Positions 48,466 through 61,534 are shown, counted from the stretch's first letter. The stretch is 64,000 nt of DNA from Ridgeia piscesae (GCA_025642075.2 JAODUO010000186.1:300001-364000), one strand, 5' to 3'. Notes: generated by a model from the sequence alone, not told the origin. A program made the numbers and translations.

Positions 48466-51400
48466 CTCCGCTAGTCAAGGCTCGTAACAGCTGCCGACAC
48501 GCGTGGCTGCACACGTGCCGAACTCGACACACAGAGTAACTTGTTGACGTTACTCGCCAGCGCGTGCACCGAGAACCGCTAGACTTGTTGCGTAATGTTA
48601 GTAGGGCGCAGTTGACAGCATACTACGGGTGATACTCAGAATAGCAGGCAGTTAATCGCAAGATTAACTGGGCGATAGATAGAACCACAGGACATCACGA
48701 AACAATCATAGACATTACCAGAGAGTGGTGGCTGAAGCGTGATCTTAATGGTGTGTCGGTTTTTTTTAAACATTTAAGTATCATAATTAACCGTTTATTA
48801 CAAACAAAAGATAGGTATGTATTCAGTGATATACACTATAGATACTGTTTGCAGGCTTAAGACAGTTTTCGTTGTATTTGTGTTGTTTTCAGGAAAGAAT
48901 AATGTACAACATGAACACATCACGTAAACGGTAAAATTTTCTTCGTGATACTACTTTGCATTAGTGGAACAAACACTCACGCCATCATAGACTATATTAT
49001 GCATTATATATTTTAACATTACCAATTTATGCTACTGCATCCCACGCAAAGCCTATCATGCAGCATGGCAGCGGATTAATAATATTATGTCCACAAGCTC
49101 TGGTGAATCGTACAAAATAAATCTACAAATGCACAAAGTAAGATGGCGACAGACTAACTGTAAGTGTTTATATAACGGAAGACTGGTCAAGGCGCTTTAC
49201 AGGCATACCTAGGCGGAGGGTATGCCCTCAGTTTGCTAGAGTAAATATCTGAAAGTATTATGCAGATTCACAAGGACTAAACGAGTGCGTTCTCTTGATC
49301 TGCTGCCGGGAGGGCGGATGCAGTGTAGTTGATGGATCTTTGTGAGCCTGAGATTTCTTAAATATGTGGTTGTTCCTCCCCGTTGGTCAAATTCTAGATC
49401 CGCCCTTTGAAGAGGCAGCCGGGAATTATATTTTGAAACCGATACGAAACCTTGTCTCATGATCGCCACTGCACACGGCAGGTGTCCGAGTGAGAATTAG
49501 CCGAGTCTCTGCAGTCACGTAGACACAATTATCACATGCATGCTAGGATGGCCGGGCAATCCAGAGGTCGACTCCGGGAACGTACGCCACACGACACTGG
49601 TACAGATCTAGCTGACGTACCAGTGGCTGCGAATTAGGTAGAAAGGGAAAACACACGTGGGTTTCTCTTTGGTGACAAGTTGACATTTTAATTATCATAA
49701 CAAAACTGGGACTTTGTAAAGTACTCAACTATTTCACAAACTGTGTCAGCAGGTCAGCGATGTGCTGAACAAGTATGGTCAAAATCGCTGTTCTCTTGTA
49801 TATTTAGGTAGGCAAGTAATCATTTCGCTAATTAAACTCTTTAATACTGCTCTGCCAACACATTCTGCCACCAAGTCTGTTCGCACGGTGTGCCTATTAT
49901 AACAGTCAGCTGCAGTTCAATAAATAAATGTCTTGGTCTCGAACGGGAACTGTGGCATTGTCATTACAGGTCTTAAGCTCAGCGTATCCACTTTTCATCG
50001 GCCGGAGAATACTTCACGAGACCGATGTATTCGCGTCCCTGTAGACGGCACTGACTGCTACAATGTTGGAGTCTCACTCACGGATTATTCGCCGACTAGT
50101 CGCCGGTGGTTAGCACGTTTACGCCAGGGCTTATCTGTTCAAATTCACGCTGACAAACTGCAAACATCGTACGCTTGAATTCCTGGTGTGTAAAACGATA
50201 TTGCTAGTAAGTGCATCGCTAAATGTATCAGTTGATTATTCCAATTTGGCTCGATGTTTGGGTCATTTGTTACTGTTGCCCCTATAATTATCTTGGAACA
50301 TGCTTGCAATTTCACATGTTGCTTTTAAACATCGTATAAAGACCTACACTGTTGTCATAACCAATTTTCAGGGTCATACATTAGGCACCTTTCAGACGGC
50401 ACGATTCCATGTTGTCATAACACATTTCAAGGGTCATAAATTAAGCACCTTTTAATGCGGCACAATTTCATCTGATTTATAGTAATAAGAAAAAGTCTAC
50501 AGTGCCTTTACTGACGAGAGTCTGAGCTCATATGTAAAAATAATTAGCGTTGTCGTGAATAGGGACAGGTAACAGTTATCACCGCAGCACAGTCGAGCTA
50601 TTTCCATTAATATAACTAAGTTATGAGAAATGAAACATCAGTACATATGAGTTGTCCACTTAAAGTTAAACCGTTCAAAAGGACATTCCATTGGGTGTCT
50701 TATTGTGCCCTCTAACAATGTCAAATAATACCCTATTAGTTATTTGTAAATATTTCATCTCCATTCTGGAATTAGTTTCGTATTTCGGCTGGCTCTGACA
50801 TTACACTGTAGCCTTCTGCATGATCATGTTGAAAAATATTGCTTGATAATTTCTGTTTGTGGCTCCGTAAAGCTGTTTTTTGAAGATTAAACATATGTAT
50901 ATTATATTAATCTTATAACACATTTTCTAATTAGCCCGAGTACACCCTGAACTCAAATTCCACGTCTGAAACAAATGCTACTCATCAAGCAAATTCTGAA
51001 GCAGTTGAGCAGATGGTGTTGGTAAAACATCTGAATATAAGTTCTCTCATAGTTAGTGTTCTAACCCAAAGTGTGAATCACCAACCAAGACCTCTCTTTA
51101 AAGATGATTAATATCTGTTGAATTTAAATTTGAATATGCACAACAGGAACACCGCACAGAGCCCTGTAGCGTTTTCATTCAGAGGCCGTGTGTCTTCTGT
51201 TCTGTCTGTCTGGGACACTGCATCAGAGGCCATGTGTCTTCTGTTCTGTCTGTCTGGGACACTGCATCAGAGGCCATGTGTCTTCTGTTCTGTCTGTCTG
51301 GGACACTGCACCAGAGGCCGTGTGTCATCTGTCCTGTCTGTCTGGGACACTGCATCAGAGGCCATGTGTCTTCTGTCCTGTCTGTCTGGGACACAGCATC

Positions 51401-54400
51401 AGAGGCCATGTGTCATCTGTCCTGTCTGTCTGGGACACTGCACCAGAGGCCGTGTGTCATCTGTCCTGTCTGTCTGGGACACTGCACCAGAGGCCGTATG
51501 TCATCTGTCCTGTCTGTCTGGGACACTGCATCAGAGGCCGTGTGTCTTCTGTTCTGTCTGTCTGGGACACTGCATCAGAGGCCGTGTGTCTTCTGTTCTG
51601 TCTGTCTGGGACACTGCATCAGAGGCCGTGTGTCATCTGTCCTGTCTGTCTGGGACACTGCATCAGAGGCCGTGTGTCATCTGTTCTGTCTGTCTGGGAC
51701 ACTGCATCAGAGGCCGTGTGTCTTCTGTTCTGTCTGTCTGGGACACTGCATCAGAGGCCGTGTGTCATCTGTTCATGTCTGTCTGGGACACTGCATCAGA
51801 GGCCATGTGTCTTCTGTTCTGTCTGTCTGGGACACTGCATCAGAGGCCGTGTGTCATCTGTCCTGTTTGTCTGGGACACTGCATCAGAGGCCGTGTGTCT
51901 TCTGTTCTGTCTGTGACACTGCATCAGAGGCCGTGTGTCATCTGTTCATGTCTGTCTGGGACACTGCATCAGAGGCCATGTGTCTTCTGTCCTGTCTGTC
52001 TGGGACACTGCATCAGAGGCCATGTGTCTTCTGTTCTGTCTGTCTGGGACACTGCATCAGAGGCCGTGTGTCATCTGTCCTGTCTGTCTGGGACACTGCA
52101 TCAGAGGCCGTGTGTCTTCTGTTCTGTCTGTCTGGGACACTGCATCAGAGGCCGTGTGTCATCTGTTCTGTCTGTCTGGGACACTGCATCAGAGGCCGTG
52201 TGTCATCTGTTCTGTCTGTCTGGGACACTGCATCAGAGGCCGTGTGTCATCTGTTCTGTCTGTCTGGGACACTGCATCAGAGGCTGTGTGTCATCTGTTC
52301 ATGTCTGTCTGGAACACTGCATCAGAGGCCGAGTGTCATCTGTCCTGTCTGTCTGGGACCCTGCATCAGAGGCCATGTGTCTTCTGTCCTGTCTGTCTCG
52401 GACACTGCATCAGAGGCTGTGTGTCATCTGTCCTGTCTGTCTGGGACACTGCATCAGAGGCTGTGTGTCATCTGTCCTGTCTGTCTGGGACACTGCATCA
52501 GAGGCCGTGTGTCATCTGTCCTGTCTGTCTGGGACACTGCATCAGAGGCCGTGTGTCATCTGTCCTGTCTGTCTGGGACACTGCATCAGAGGCCGTGTGT
52601 CATCTGTCCTGTCTGTCTGGGACACTGCATCAGAGGCCGTGTGTCTTCTGTCCTGTCTGTCTGGGACACTGCATCAGAGGCCATGTGTCTTCTGTTCTGT
52701 CTGTCTGGGACACTGCATCAGAGGCCATGTGTCATCTGTTCTGTCTGTCTGGGACACTGCATCAGAGGCTGTGTGTCATCTGTTCATGTCTGTCTGGAAC
52801 ATTGCATCAGAGGCCGAGTGTCATCTGTCCTGTCTGTCTGGGACCCTGCATCAGAGGCCATGTGTCTTCTGTCCTGTCTGTCTGGGACCCTGCATCAGAG
52901 GCCATGTGTCTTCTGTCCTGTCTGTCTGGGACACTGCATCAGAGGCCGTGTGTCATCTGTCCTGTCTGTCTGGGACACTGCATCAGAGGCCGTGTGTCAT
53001 CTGTCCTGTCTGTCTGGGACACTGCATCAGAGGCCATGTGTCTTCTGTCCTGTCTGTCTGGGACACTGCATCAGAGGCCATGTGTCTTCTGTTCTGTCTG
53101 TCTGGGACACTGCATCAGAGGCCGTGTGTCATCTGTCCTGTCTGTCTGGGACACTGCATCAGAGGCCGTGTGTCATCTGTCCTGTCTGTCTGGGACACTG
53201 CATCAGAGGCCATGTGTCTTCTGTTCTGTCTGTCTGGGACACTGCATCAGAGGCCGTGTGTCTTCTGTTCTGTCTGTCTGGGACACTGCATCAGAGGCCG
53301 TGTGTCATCTGTCCTGTCTGTCTGGGACACTGCATCAGAGGCCGTGTGTCATCGTCCTGTCTGTCTGGACATGTGGGTTCTTCTGTTCTGTCTGTCTGGG
53401 ACACTGCATCAGAGGCCGTGTGTCATCTGTTCATGTCTGTCTGGGACACTGCATCAGAGGCCATGTGTCTTCTGTTCTGTCTGTCTGGGACACTGCATCA
53501 GAGTCCATGTGTCTTCTGTTCTGTCTGTCTGGGACACTGCATCAGAGGCCGTGTGTCATCTGTCCTGTTTGTCTGGGACACTGCATCAGAGGCCGTGTGT
53601 CTTCTGTTCTGTCTGTCTGGGACACTGCATCAGAGGCCGTGTGTCATCTGTTCATGTCTGTCTGGGACACTGCATCAGAGGCCATGTGTCTTCTGTCCTG
53701 TCTGTCTGGGACACTGCATCAGAGGCCATGTGTCTTCTGTTCTGTCTGTCTGGGACACTGCATCAGAGGCCGTGTGTCATCTGTCCTGTCTGTCTGGGAC
53801 ACTGCATCAGAGGCCGTGTGTCTTCTGTTCTGTCTGTCTGGGACACTGCATCAGAGGCCGTGTGTCATCTGTTCTGTCTGTCTGGGACACTGCATCAGAG
53901 GCCGTGTGTCATCTGTTCTGTCTGTCTGGGACACTGCATCAGAGGCCGTGTGTCATCTGTTCTGTCTGTCTGGGACACTGCATCAGAGGCTGTGTGTCAT
54001 CTGTTCATGTCTGTCTGGAACACTGCATCAGAGGCCGAGTGTCATCTGTCCTGTCTGTCTGGGACCCTGCATCAGAGGCCATGTGTCTTCTGTCCTGTCT
54101 GTCTGGGACACTGCATCAGAGGCCATGTGTCTTCTGTCCTGTCTGTCTGGGACACTGCATCAGAGGCCGTGTGTCATCTGTCCTGTCTGTCTGGGACACT
54201 GCATCAGAGGCCGTGTGTCATCTGTCCTGTCTGTCTGGGACACTGCATCAGAGGCCGTGTGTCATCTGTCCTGTCTGTCTGGGACACTGCATCAGAGGCC
54301 GTGTGTCTTCTGTCCTGTCTGTCTGGGACACTGCATCAGAGGCCGTGTGTCATCTGTCCTGTCTGTCTGGGACACTGCATCAGAGGCCATGTGTCTTCTG

Positions 54401-57400
54401 TTCTGTCTGTCTGGGACACTGCATCAGAGTCCATGTGTCTTCTGTTCTGTCTGTCTGGGACACTGCATCAGAGGCCGTGTGTCATCTGTCCTGTTTGTCA
54501 GGGACACTGCATCAGAGGCCGTGTGTCTTCTGTTCTGTCTGTCTGGGACACTGCATCAGAGTCCATGTGTCTTCTGTTCTGTCTGTCTGGGACACTGCAT
54601 CAGAGGCCGTGTGTCATCTGTCCTGTCTGTCTGGGACACTGCATCAGAGGCCGTGTGTCTTCTGTTCTGTCTGTCTGGGACACTGCATCAGAGGCCGTGT
54701 GTCATCTGTTCATGTCTGTCTGGGACACTGCATCAGAGGCCATGTGTCTTCTGTCCTGTCTGTCTGGGACACTGCATCAGAGGCCATGTGTCTTCTGTTC
54801 TGTCTGTCTGGGACACTGCATCAGAGGCCGTGTGTCATCTGTCCTGTCTGTCTGGGACACTGCATCAGAGGCCGTGTGTCTTCTGTTCTGTCTGTCTGGG
54901 ACACTGCATCAGAGGCCGTGTGTCTTCTGTTCTGTCTGTCTGGGACACTGCATCAGAGGCCGTGTGTCATCTGTTCTGTCTGTCTGGGACACTGCATCAG
55001 AGGCCGTGTGTCTTCTGTTCTGTCTGTCTGGGACACTGCATCAGAGGCCGTGTGTCATCTGTCCTGTCTGTCTGGGACACTGCATCAGAGGCCGTGTGTC
55101 ATCTGTTCTGTCTGTCTGGGACACTGCATCAGAGGCCGTGTGTCATCTGTTCTGTCTGTCTGGGACACTGCATCAGAGGCCGTGTGTCATCTGTTCTGTC
55201 TGTCTGGGACACTGCATCAGAGGCCGTGTGTCATCTGTTCTGTCTGTCTGGAACACTGCATCAGAGGCCGAGTGTCATCTGTCCTGTCTGTCTGGGACCC
55301 TGCATCAGAGGCCGAGTGTCTTCTGTCCTGTCTGTCTCGGACACTGCATCAGAGGCTGTGTGTCATCTGTCCTGTCTGTCTGGGACACTGCATCAGAGGC
55401 CGTGTGTCATCTGTCCTGTCTGTCTGGGACACTGCATCAGAGGCCGTGTGTCTTCTGTCCTGTCTGTCTGGGACACTGCATCAGAGGCCGTGTGTCATCT
55501 GTCCTGTCTGTCTGGGACACTGCATCAGAGGCCGTGTGTCTTCTGTCCTGTCTGTCTGGGACACTGCATCAGAGGCCGTGTGTCATCTGTCCTGTCTGTC
55601 TGGGACACTGCATCAGAGGCCATGTGTCTTCGTCTGTCTGTCTGGGACACCAGGCCGTGTGTCTCTGTTCTGTCGTCTGGGACACTGCATCAGAGGCCGT
55701 GTGTCATCTGTCCTGTCTGTCTGGGACACTGCATCAGAGGCCGTGTGTCATCTGTCCTGTCTGTCTGGGACACTGCATCAGAGGCCGTGTGTCATCTGTC
55801 CTGTCTGTCTGGGACACTGCATCAGAGGCCGTGTGTCATCTGTCCTGTCTGTCTGGGACACTGCATCAGAGGCCGTGTGTCATCTGTCCTGTCTGTCTGG
55901 GACACTGCACCAGAGGCCGTGTGTCATCTGTCCTGTCTGTCTGGGACACTGCACCAGAGGCCGTGTGTCATCTGTCCTGTCTGTCTGGGACACTGCATCA
56001 GAGGCCGTGTGTCATCTGTCCTGTCTGTCTGGGACACTGCATCAGAGGCCGTGTGTCATCTGTCCTGTCTGTCTGGGACACTGCATCAGAGGCCGTGTGT
56101 CATCTGTCCTGTCTGTCTGGGACACTGCATCAGAGGCCGTGTGTCATCTGTCCTGTCTGTCTGGGACACTGCATCAGAGGCCGTGTGTCATCTGTCCTGT
56201 CTGTCTGGGACACTGCATCAGAGGCCGTGTGTCATCTGTCCTGTCTGTCTGGGACACTGCATCAGTTCACACAAGGATCAACTGTTGCACAACACCAACA
56301 TTACATAGCTGGGAGTGGAGTGACCCAGTCTGACTAAACTGGCCACTTACCAATGCAGACGGTTTGTAATTTGCTAACTGCTTGCATAAATAAAGTTTAC
56401 TTACTTAAACCAACTCATTACATTCTGAGCTGAAAAAACAAGCATTACGTGCTAATAAAGTTTAGTTGTCACAATGGATTTACATTTTATGAATGCAAGA
56501 TAGTTTATTAAATTTCTCAAATGGGAGAACACGGTCTTGTGGTCAGTATAAAATCATAAAAACATGTGCCTATTACATAGGCATTTGCAAACAAATATTC
56601 CATACATTAACACTGGTTCTCGCTGTGGTTACAAGGTTACACAATTTAGTCAGTTATAAAATAAATACGGGGGTACATTAACAAACGGTATCGATTTTAA
56701 ATAAATATTTAAAAATTTAATAGATATAATAAATAAATATTGATTTAAAATAAATTTTTGTTTAATTACATTTTAAACCTACTAAAATCATGAAATGGGA
56801 AAAAACATTAAAAATTATGATGATTCCTGTTGCTAGAACAATTGATGTGGTCATGTTACATTTTACCAACAGAGCTGTGTGTCCTAGATAGAAGCAAATG
56901 GTGGGGTGTGTCACCCAAGAGGACAAAGAAGAGTCAGATTGGAGTTAAGTAAGTCATGCTACGTTTAATAACATTTTGACAAGAACTGTGGAAGGGACAC
57001 GTACAGGCATTTGCACTTGGACACAGTATTTCTCACCTGCTGACGTCAGTAAATTTGCCGGGAGAGAATGACTGATTGTCTAACGATGTCATAGACATTG
57101 GGAATGGTTAGTACAGCATAACACCAACACACACCATGCTGAATAAGTTATAAATGCTCTTTATTTTTTCCTCTCAAACAGGCGTTATGGCAGTTAACTC
57201 ACACACAAAGACCCACTGTCAGACACTTAGAAAACACACCATGCAAACGATCAATCATGCTAGGTACAAGATGCAACTGTCATACATGTACTAATGATTA
57301 CTATCACTCATTTCTGTTGCGTAACATTACTGATATCAGTGAAGAAATCAATCTAACTTCTACCAACATTTCTGCTAAGTTTTGTCATAACAACAACTCT

Positions 57401-57812
57401 CACTGTGCACGTAATAATACTAATTTTGTTTAAAGATGTTCTGTGGTGTAAGATATCACAGTGGAAGTATCTTATCTGTGATATTTTATGTACAATGATT
57501 GAAATCTGTAATATGGGACATGCTATAAAGATGAATAGACATCGTGCTTAAATTAATTATACTACACAGAATGTACGAACTGCCAGCTTGCAATATTTAT
57601 CCCGAATACATAAACGCTTGGACAATTTCTTAAACGTGAACATTTGACAAATGAATATATAAAATCGATACAGCAGTAGGTACATGATTATATATAATCG
57701 TGTTTGATTTACACAAATTTAAGGACAATAGCTTCAAGTAACCATATGAGCTATATTGGGTCTGGAATAAGATTATTGAGTTAAAACACACACAGAGCCC
57801 GTGAAAGGATAC
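48466..57812 (-). other. 9.3-kb intron inside kinase 1
   Basis: More than half of the intron is the 44-bp satellite (51176-56265). The rest, 48466-51175 and 56266-57812, is AT-rich and shows no exon or RNA gene. Confidence 0.6.
51176..56265. repeat. 44-bp minisatellite, about 115 copies
   Basis: The unit contains CTGTCTGTCTGGGACACTGC, ATCAGAGGCC and GTGTGTCATCTGTC. Common variants are CATGTGTCTTC for CGTGTGTCATC, TGTTC for TGTCC, ACCAGAGG for ATCAGAGG, and units lengthened by one base in TGTTCATGTCTG. Irregular units occur near 51911, 53355-53380 and 55630-55675. The units from about 55680 to 56260 are almost identical. The open frames of 1,450-1,740 residues are periodic translations, not genes. 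Confidence 0.97.
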
Positions 57813-58016
57813 ATCTCCATGACGATGGCGAGTCGCTTCTTGTCTTCGTATCCATCCTCCACCTGAACGATATTGGGGTGGTCAAGAGAGGTCATGACCT
57901 CTAGTTCTGTCTGCAGCTCCTCCTTCAGCTTGGGGTTGTTGAAACGCAGGAACTTACACGCGTACAGGCTGCCCGAGTTTTTGTCTATCACCCTCCGAAC
58001 AATTCCCGCAGATCCT
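57813..58016 (-). CDS. Unc-89: Unc-89 exon: kinase 1 N-lobe
   Basis: This exon completes the glycine loop (ELGRGSAGIVRRV), carries the ATP-binding lysine in LYACKFL, the helix-C glutamate in LQTELEVM, and HPNIVQ. The likely donor is GAGAT/GTATCC in phase 2. It joins the single C of the next exon to give VMEIVTGGEL, the normal hinge sequence. Reading on to the next GT would add unnatural residues, so I prefer this donor although GTATCC is not the strongest form. Confidence 0.85.
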
Positions 58017-58763
58017 CTGCCATGAGAGACAACAAGCGTGACAACAAGGGTGACAACACTGCACTCGTTCACGTCAAGGATACATTCTGAGATGGATTGA
58101 TTTACCATTTTATTTTCACTCACCGACATACTTAGTTGTCACTATTTTCGATGGTTGAGCCATTCACACATCAATTACAACAATCATACAATATATGTAC
58201 AAAGGATGCAAGTTAAAAAGGATGACAATAAATAAATTAATTAAATACAAAGTAATGTAAAATAATTATAACATGCGTGACACAGATGAGAACAATTTGC
58301 AGTTATAAAGGTAGTTTGACGGTCACATATTTCGGGAGGGTACTCTTGAAGGTAGGGACAGAACGGGTGTTTTGAATTTCTGGTGGTATTCAATTCCATA
58401 ATTTCAAACCAGACATGTTGAAACTGCGTTGATTATTAAGTAGGCAGGTCTGGTTTTGGGTAGTTTTTGGCTGAGAGTCATTTCTTTTACCGAGATGGAA
58501 GAAACATATTATATGATTTATTGGCTAAAAAAACACCAGTCTAGTTGTGGTATTTCTACTTTTGTGAGCCGGTCAGCTAAAACAACACTGTACTGGCTAA
58601 AAGTGATTTTTTCTTCCAGTAAATCACCACAATCATCAGGTTGGCTGGTCTGGCACTGGACGTTTGTAGGGAATGAGATCCCAGCTCAGTGGGTGAGATT
58701 CTACGGAGAACTGATCTCACCACCACTAAGATGTTGCTAGGAGACTGTGTGGGTTGTAATTAC

Positions 58764-58845
58764 CTGCCCAGTTCATCCACCACGTGGAAATAGTCCTCTA
58801 CGGGAACCTGACTGAAGTGAACCTCTCTCCAGCGACCAGACTTCT
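58764..58845 (-). CDS. Unc-89: Unc-89 exon: start of kinase 1
   Basis: The exon encodes the lead-in EKSGRWREVHFSQVPVEDYF and the first residues of the kinase fold, HVVDELG. The intron falls in the arginine codon of the glycine loop in phase 2 (AG/A), so GRGSAG is completed by the next exon. Acceptor TTTTCACAG and donor GGCAG/GTAATT are seen. Confidence 0.85.
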
Positions 58846-59040
58846 CTGTGAAAACAGATAACAACACACAGACATGTACTGTTGCCAGTATAGGAGCCCC
58901 ATATACTTGTATATATTTGTTGAGACCTCTGTACAGGTACAGGTGAATGGGACTATTATCATATTGTCGAAGACTTCCCTTGGTAATGGATGTTGTTTCA
59001 GATAGATCAGTGAGACTGACTAAGGACATACGACAAACTG

Positions 59041-59196
59041 ACCAGTCACTAGTATGACTGACCAGTCAGATGGACCAATAACACTGACCAAACCAACTGA
59101 ACAGTGACCTGTTAGACTGACCAGTCAGACTGACCAATGTTGACCAATCATATTGACCAGTCACATGCACACACGCATGTGCACACACACACTGAC
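59041..59196. repeat. Degenerate short repeat of the donor-like motif ACTGACCAGTCA plus CA run
   Basis: Plus-strand TGACCAGT or TGACCAAT motifs recur about ten times between 59041 and 59165. On the minus strand they read ACTGGTCAGT, the same as the real splice donor of the neighbouring Ig exon at 59197. A short CA run separates them from the exon. Confidence 0.7.
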
Positions 59197-59478
59197 CAGT
59201 GACTCGGACAGTGGCCGAGCTGTAGACTTTCCCGGCGACGTTCTCTGCAATGCATTCATAAAGTCCTTCGTCCATGTGGATCACATTGCCTATGTTCATT
59301 GTCCAGTGCTCATAATCCTCCCGCGTGACCTTGAGTCGGTGTGAGTCGGCCACCACCCGCCAGTCCTTCTTGAACTGCACTGTGGGATACGGGATGCCGT
59401 GGACTCGACACTCCAACTTGCCACTCCGGTGCAAGTGGAAGATCTGATCTTTCATTGGCTCCAGGAATGTCGGCGGAT
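59197..59478 (-). CDS. Unc-89: Unc-89 exon: Ig domain preceding kinase 1
   Basis: A single-exon Ig domain (94 codons) with phase 1 ends, beginning DPPTFLEPMKDQ. Strand B has LECRVHG with its cysteine, the usual core Trp is replaced by Phe in VQFKKDW, and strand F reads DEGLYECIAENVAG. Acceptor AATTTCAG and donor CACTG/GTCAGT are visible. It immediately precedes the kinase 1 exons, as in the family. Confidence 0.9.
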
Positions 59479-59650
59479 CTGAAATTTTAGACAGGTTTAC
59501 ATATATTTTTGTCATTTATTTTAGGTGAATCCTGCGTCCGGCCATGACTGATTAATTGGCCCACGACACCTTCCTGCATAACATTTTTAATTGACCTGTG
59601 CACATTTGGTATCATTGGATAGCCGACAGATTTTTTAAGATGGTGTATAT

Positions 59651-59960
59651 TTATCCATGAGTAGATTGAATGACAGCTAGTTAGTTACATGCGGGTGGAT
59701 AAAACATGTGACAAAGTTGGTGCCCAAAATTAGGTGGTTTACTATGCCTTCTGTTACAAATTCATGCATCCATTCATAAAGTCCCGATGCCCGCATATGT
59801 GGTATATTTATCCATGAGTAGATTTAATGACAGCTAGTTAGTTACATGCGGGTGGACAAAACATGTGACAAAGTTGGTGCCCAAAATTAGGTCGTTTACT
59901 ATGCCTTCTGTTACAAATTCATGCATCCATTCATAAAGTCCCGATGCCCGCATATGTGGT
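59651..59960. repeat. 157-bp tandem duplication, two copies
   Basis: The segment starting TTATCCATGAGTAGATT at 59651 is repeated at 59808 with very few differences and ends near GCATATGTGG. It lies in the intron upstream of the Ig exon at 59197. Confidence 0.9.
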
Positions 59961-60490
59961 ACCAATATCAAGTTTTGTTCTTGACCAATCCGAGAAAAAT
60001 AAACATGTAGATAGGGCTTATCCAGCAAATCAGAACCAAGCTTTCAAACACCGCGTCATCTTCCCGCCGGAGCAGACAGACGTAAACAACAAGATGGAGG
60101 ACGTTCATGTCAAAGAACTTTCCAGATTCAAATGTTTACTTCGGATTATCTAAATTTACTGCATCTAAGTTTCAACAAAACAACTGAAAGTATTTAAGAA
60201 TATGGCTATGACACTAGTTCAAATAGCTAGAATGACTTTGGATGAATTTTTGTGTAAAAAATTGACTATTTGTCACTGCAACATTTTACCGCTTGCGCTG
60301 CAGGTTTGCGCCGGTGGCTAATATAGCAGAGATCGGCCGGCCTAAAATGGCCTACCTCGATTTTTATAGCATTCATGAAGATAAAAGTTCTCAACAGATA
60401 TGATTAATTTTCTGTTATTTGGCAGCTAATATGTATGGCTACGTTTGTCTTTGACACATCTGAGAAACATGAGCCTCTGCTACCATAACG

Positions 60491-61260
60491 CCAACTGAGA
60501 CAGTGGTCTACAAAGACAGAAAGATCTCACCTGCGAGACCAACTGAGACAGTGGTCTACAGAGACAGAAAGATCTCACCTGCGAGACCAACTGAGACAGT
60601 GGTCTACAGAGACAGTAAGATCTCACCTGCGAGACCAACTGAGACAATGGTCTACAGAGACAGAAAGATCTCACCTGCGAGACCAACTGAGACAGTGGTC
60701 TACAGAGACAGTAAGATCTCACCTGCGAGACCAACTGAGACAGTGGTCTACAGAGACAGAAAGATCTCACCTGCGAGACCAACTGAGACAGTGGTCTACA
60801 GAGACAGAAACATCTCACCTGCGAGACCAACTGAGACAGTGGTTTACACAGACAGAAAGATCTCACTGCGAGACCAACTGAGACAGTGGTCTACAGAGAC
60901 AGAAACATCTCACCTGCGAGACCAACTGAGACAGTGGTCTACAGAGACAGAAACATCTCACCTGCGAGACCAACTGAGACAGTGGTCTACACAGACAGAA
61001 AGATCTCACTGCGAGACCAACTGAGACAGTGGTCTACAGAGACAGAAAGATCTCACTGCGAGACCAACTGAGACAGTGGTCTACACAGACAGAAAGATCT
61101 CACTGCGAGACCAACTGAGACAGTGGTCTACAGAGACAGAAAGATCTCACCTGCGAGACCAACAGAGACAATGGTCTACAGAGATAGAAAGATCTCACCT
61201 GCGAGACCAACAGAGACAATGGTCTACAGAGACAGAAAGACCTCACCTGCGAGACCAACT
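60491..61260. repeat. 48-bp minisatellite, about 16 copies, carrying copies of the adjacent exon end and splice donor
   Basis: The plus-strand unit contains CTCACCTGCGAGACCAACTG and ACAGTGGTCTACAGAGACAG. On the minus strand each unit reads GTTGGTCTCGCAG/GTGAGA, identical to the end of the Ig exon at 61247 with its donor. Each also holds a pyrimidine tract ending in CTCTGTAG. Some units lack one C in the CACCTG motif (47 bp). The final unit is the real exon boundary. Confidence 0.95.
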
Positions 61261-61534
61261 TGAATGATCTGAGCAGCCGCCCCGAATGCGTTCTCTACAT
61301 GCACCTTGTACTCCCCAACGTCTGTCAGGCTGAAGTGTGTGATCTCTAGGGTCATCTGGCCCATATCCGACAGACTACAGTTGTAGCGCCCTCCCATCTC
61401 CAACTTCTCACCCCCGTGGTACCAGATGATGGTGGGGCGAGGTGTTCCCTGGATGGTTGTGACCACCTTGAGGGTGTAACCCTCCACGCCGTACTGGGTG
61501 TCATCAGTCGTACCAATGAAGGCCGGCGGTATTC
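61247..61534 (-). CDS. Unc-89: Unc-89 exon: Ig domain (cysteine-less)
   Basis: One I-set-like Ig domain is encoded by one exon with phase 1 ends. The lead IPPAFIG, IIWYHGGEKL with the core Trp, and LTDVGEYKVHVENAFG of strands F-G are visible. Neither core cysteine is present: strand B reads KVVTTI and strand F reads YKVHV. This is common in muscle Ig domains of the cytosol. The GCAG/GTGAGG donor at the exon's 3' end directly abuts a 48-bp tandem array whose units copy this exon end and donor. Confidence 0.88.

Noticed and set aside
51118..56337. A 1,739-residue open frame with Cys-rich repeats
   Set aside because: It is the periodic translation of a 44-bp satellite lying in the intron of a gene on the other strand.
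57773..57812. Extension of the kinase 1 N-lobe exon to a later GT (adding MYPFTGS)
   Set aside because: It would insert extra residues in the kinase hinge; the earlier GTATCC donor restores VMEIVTGGEL.
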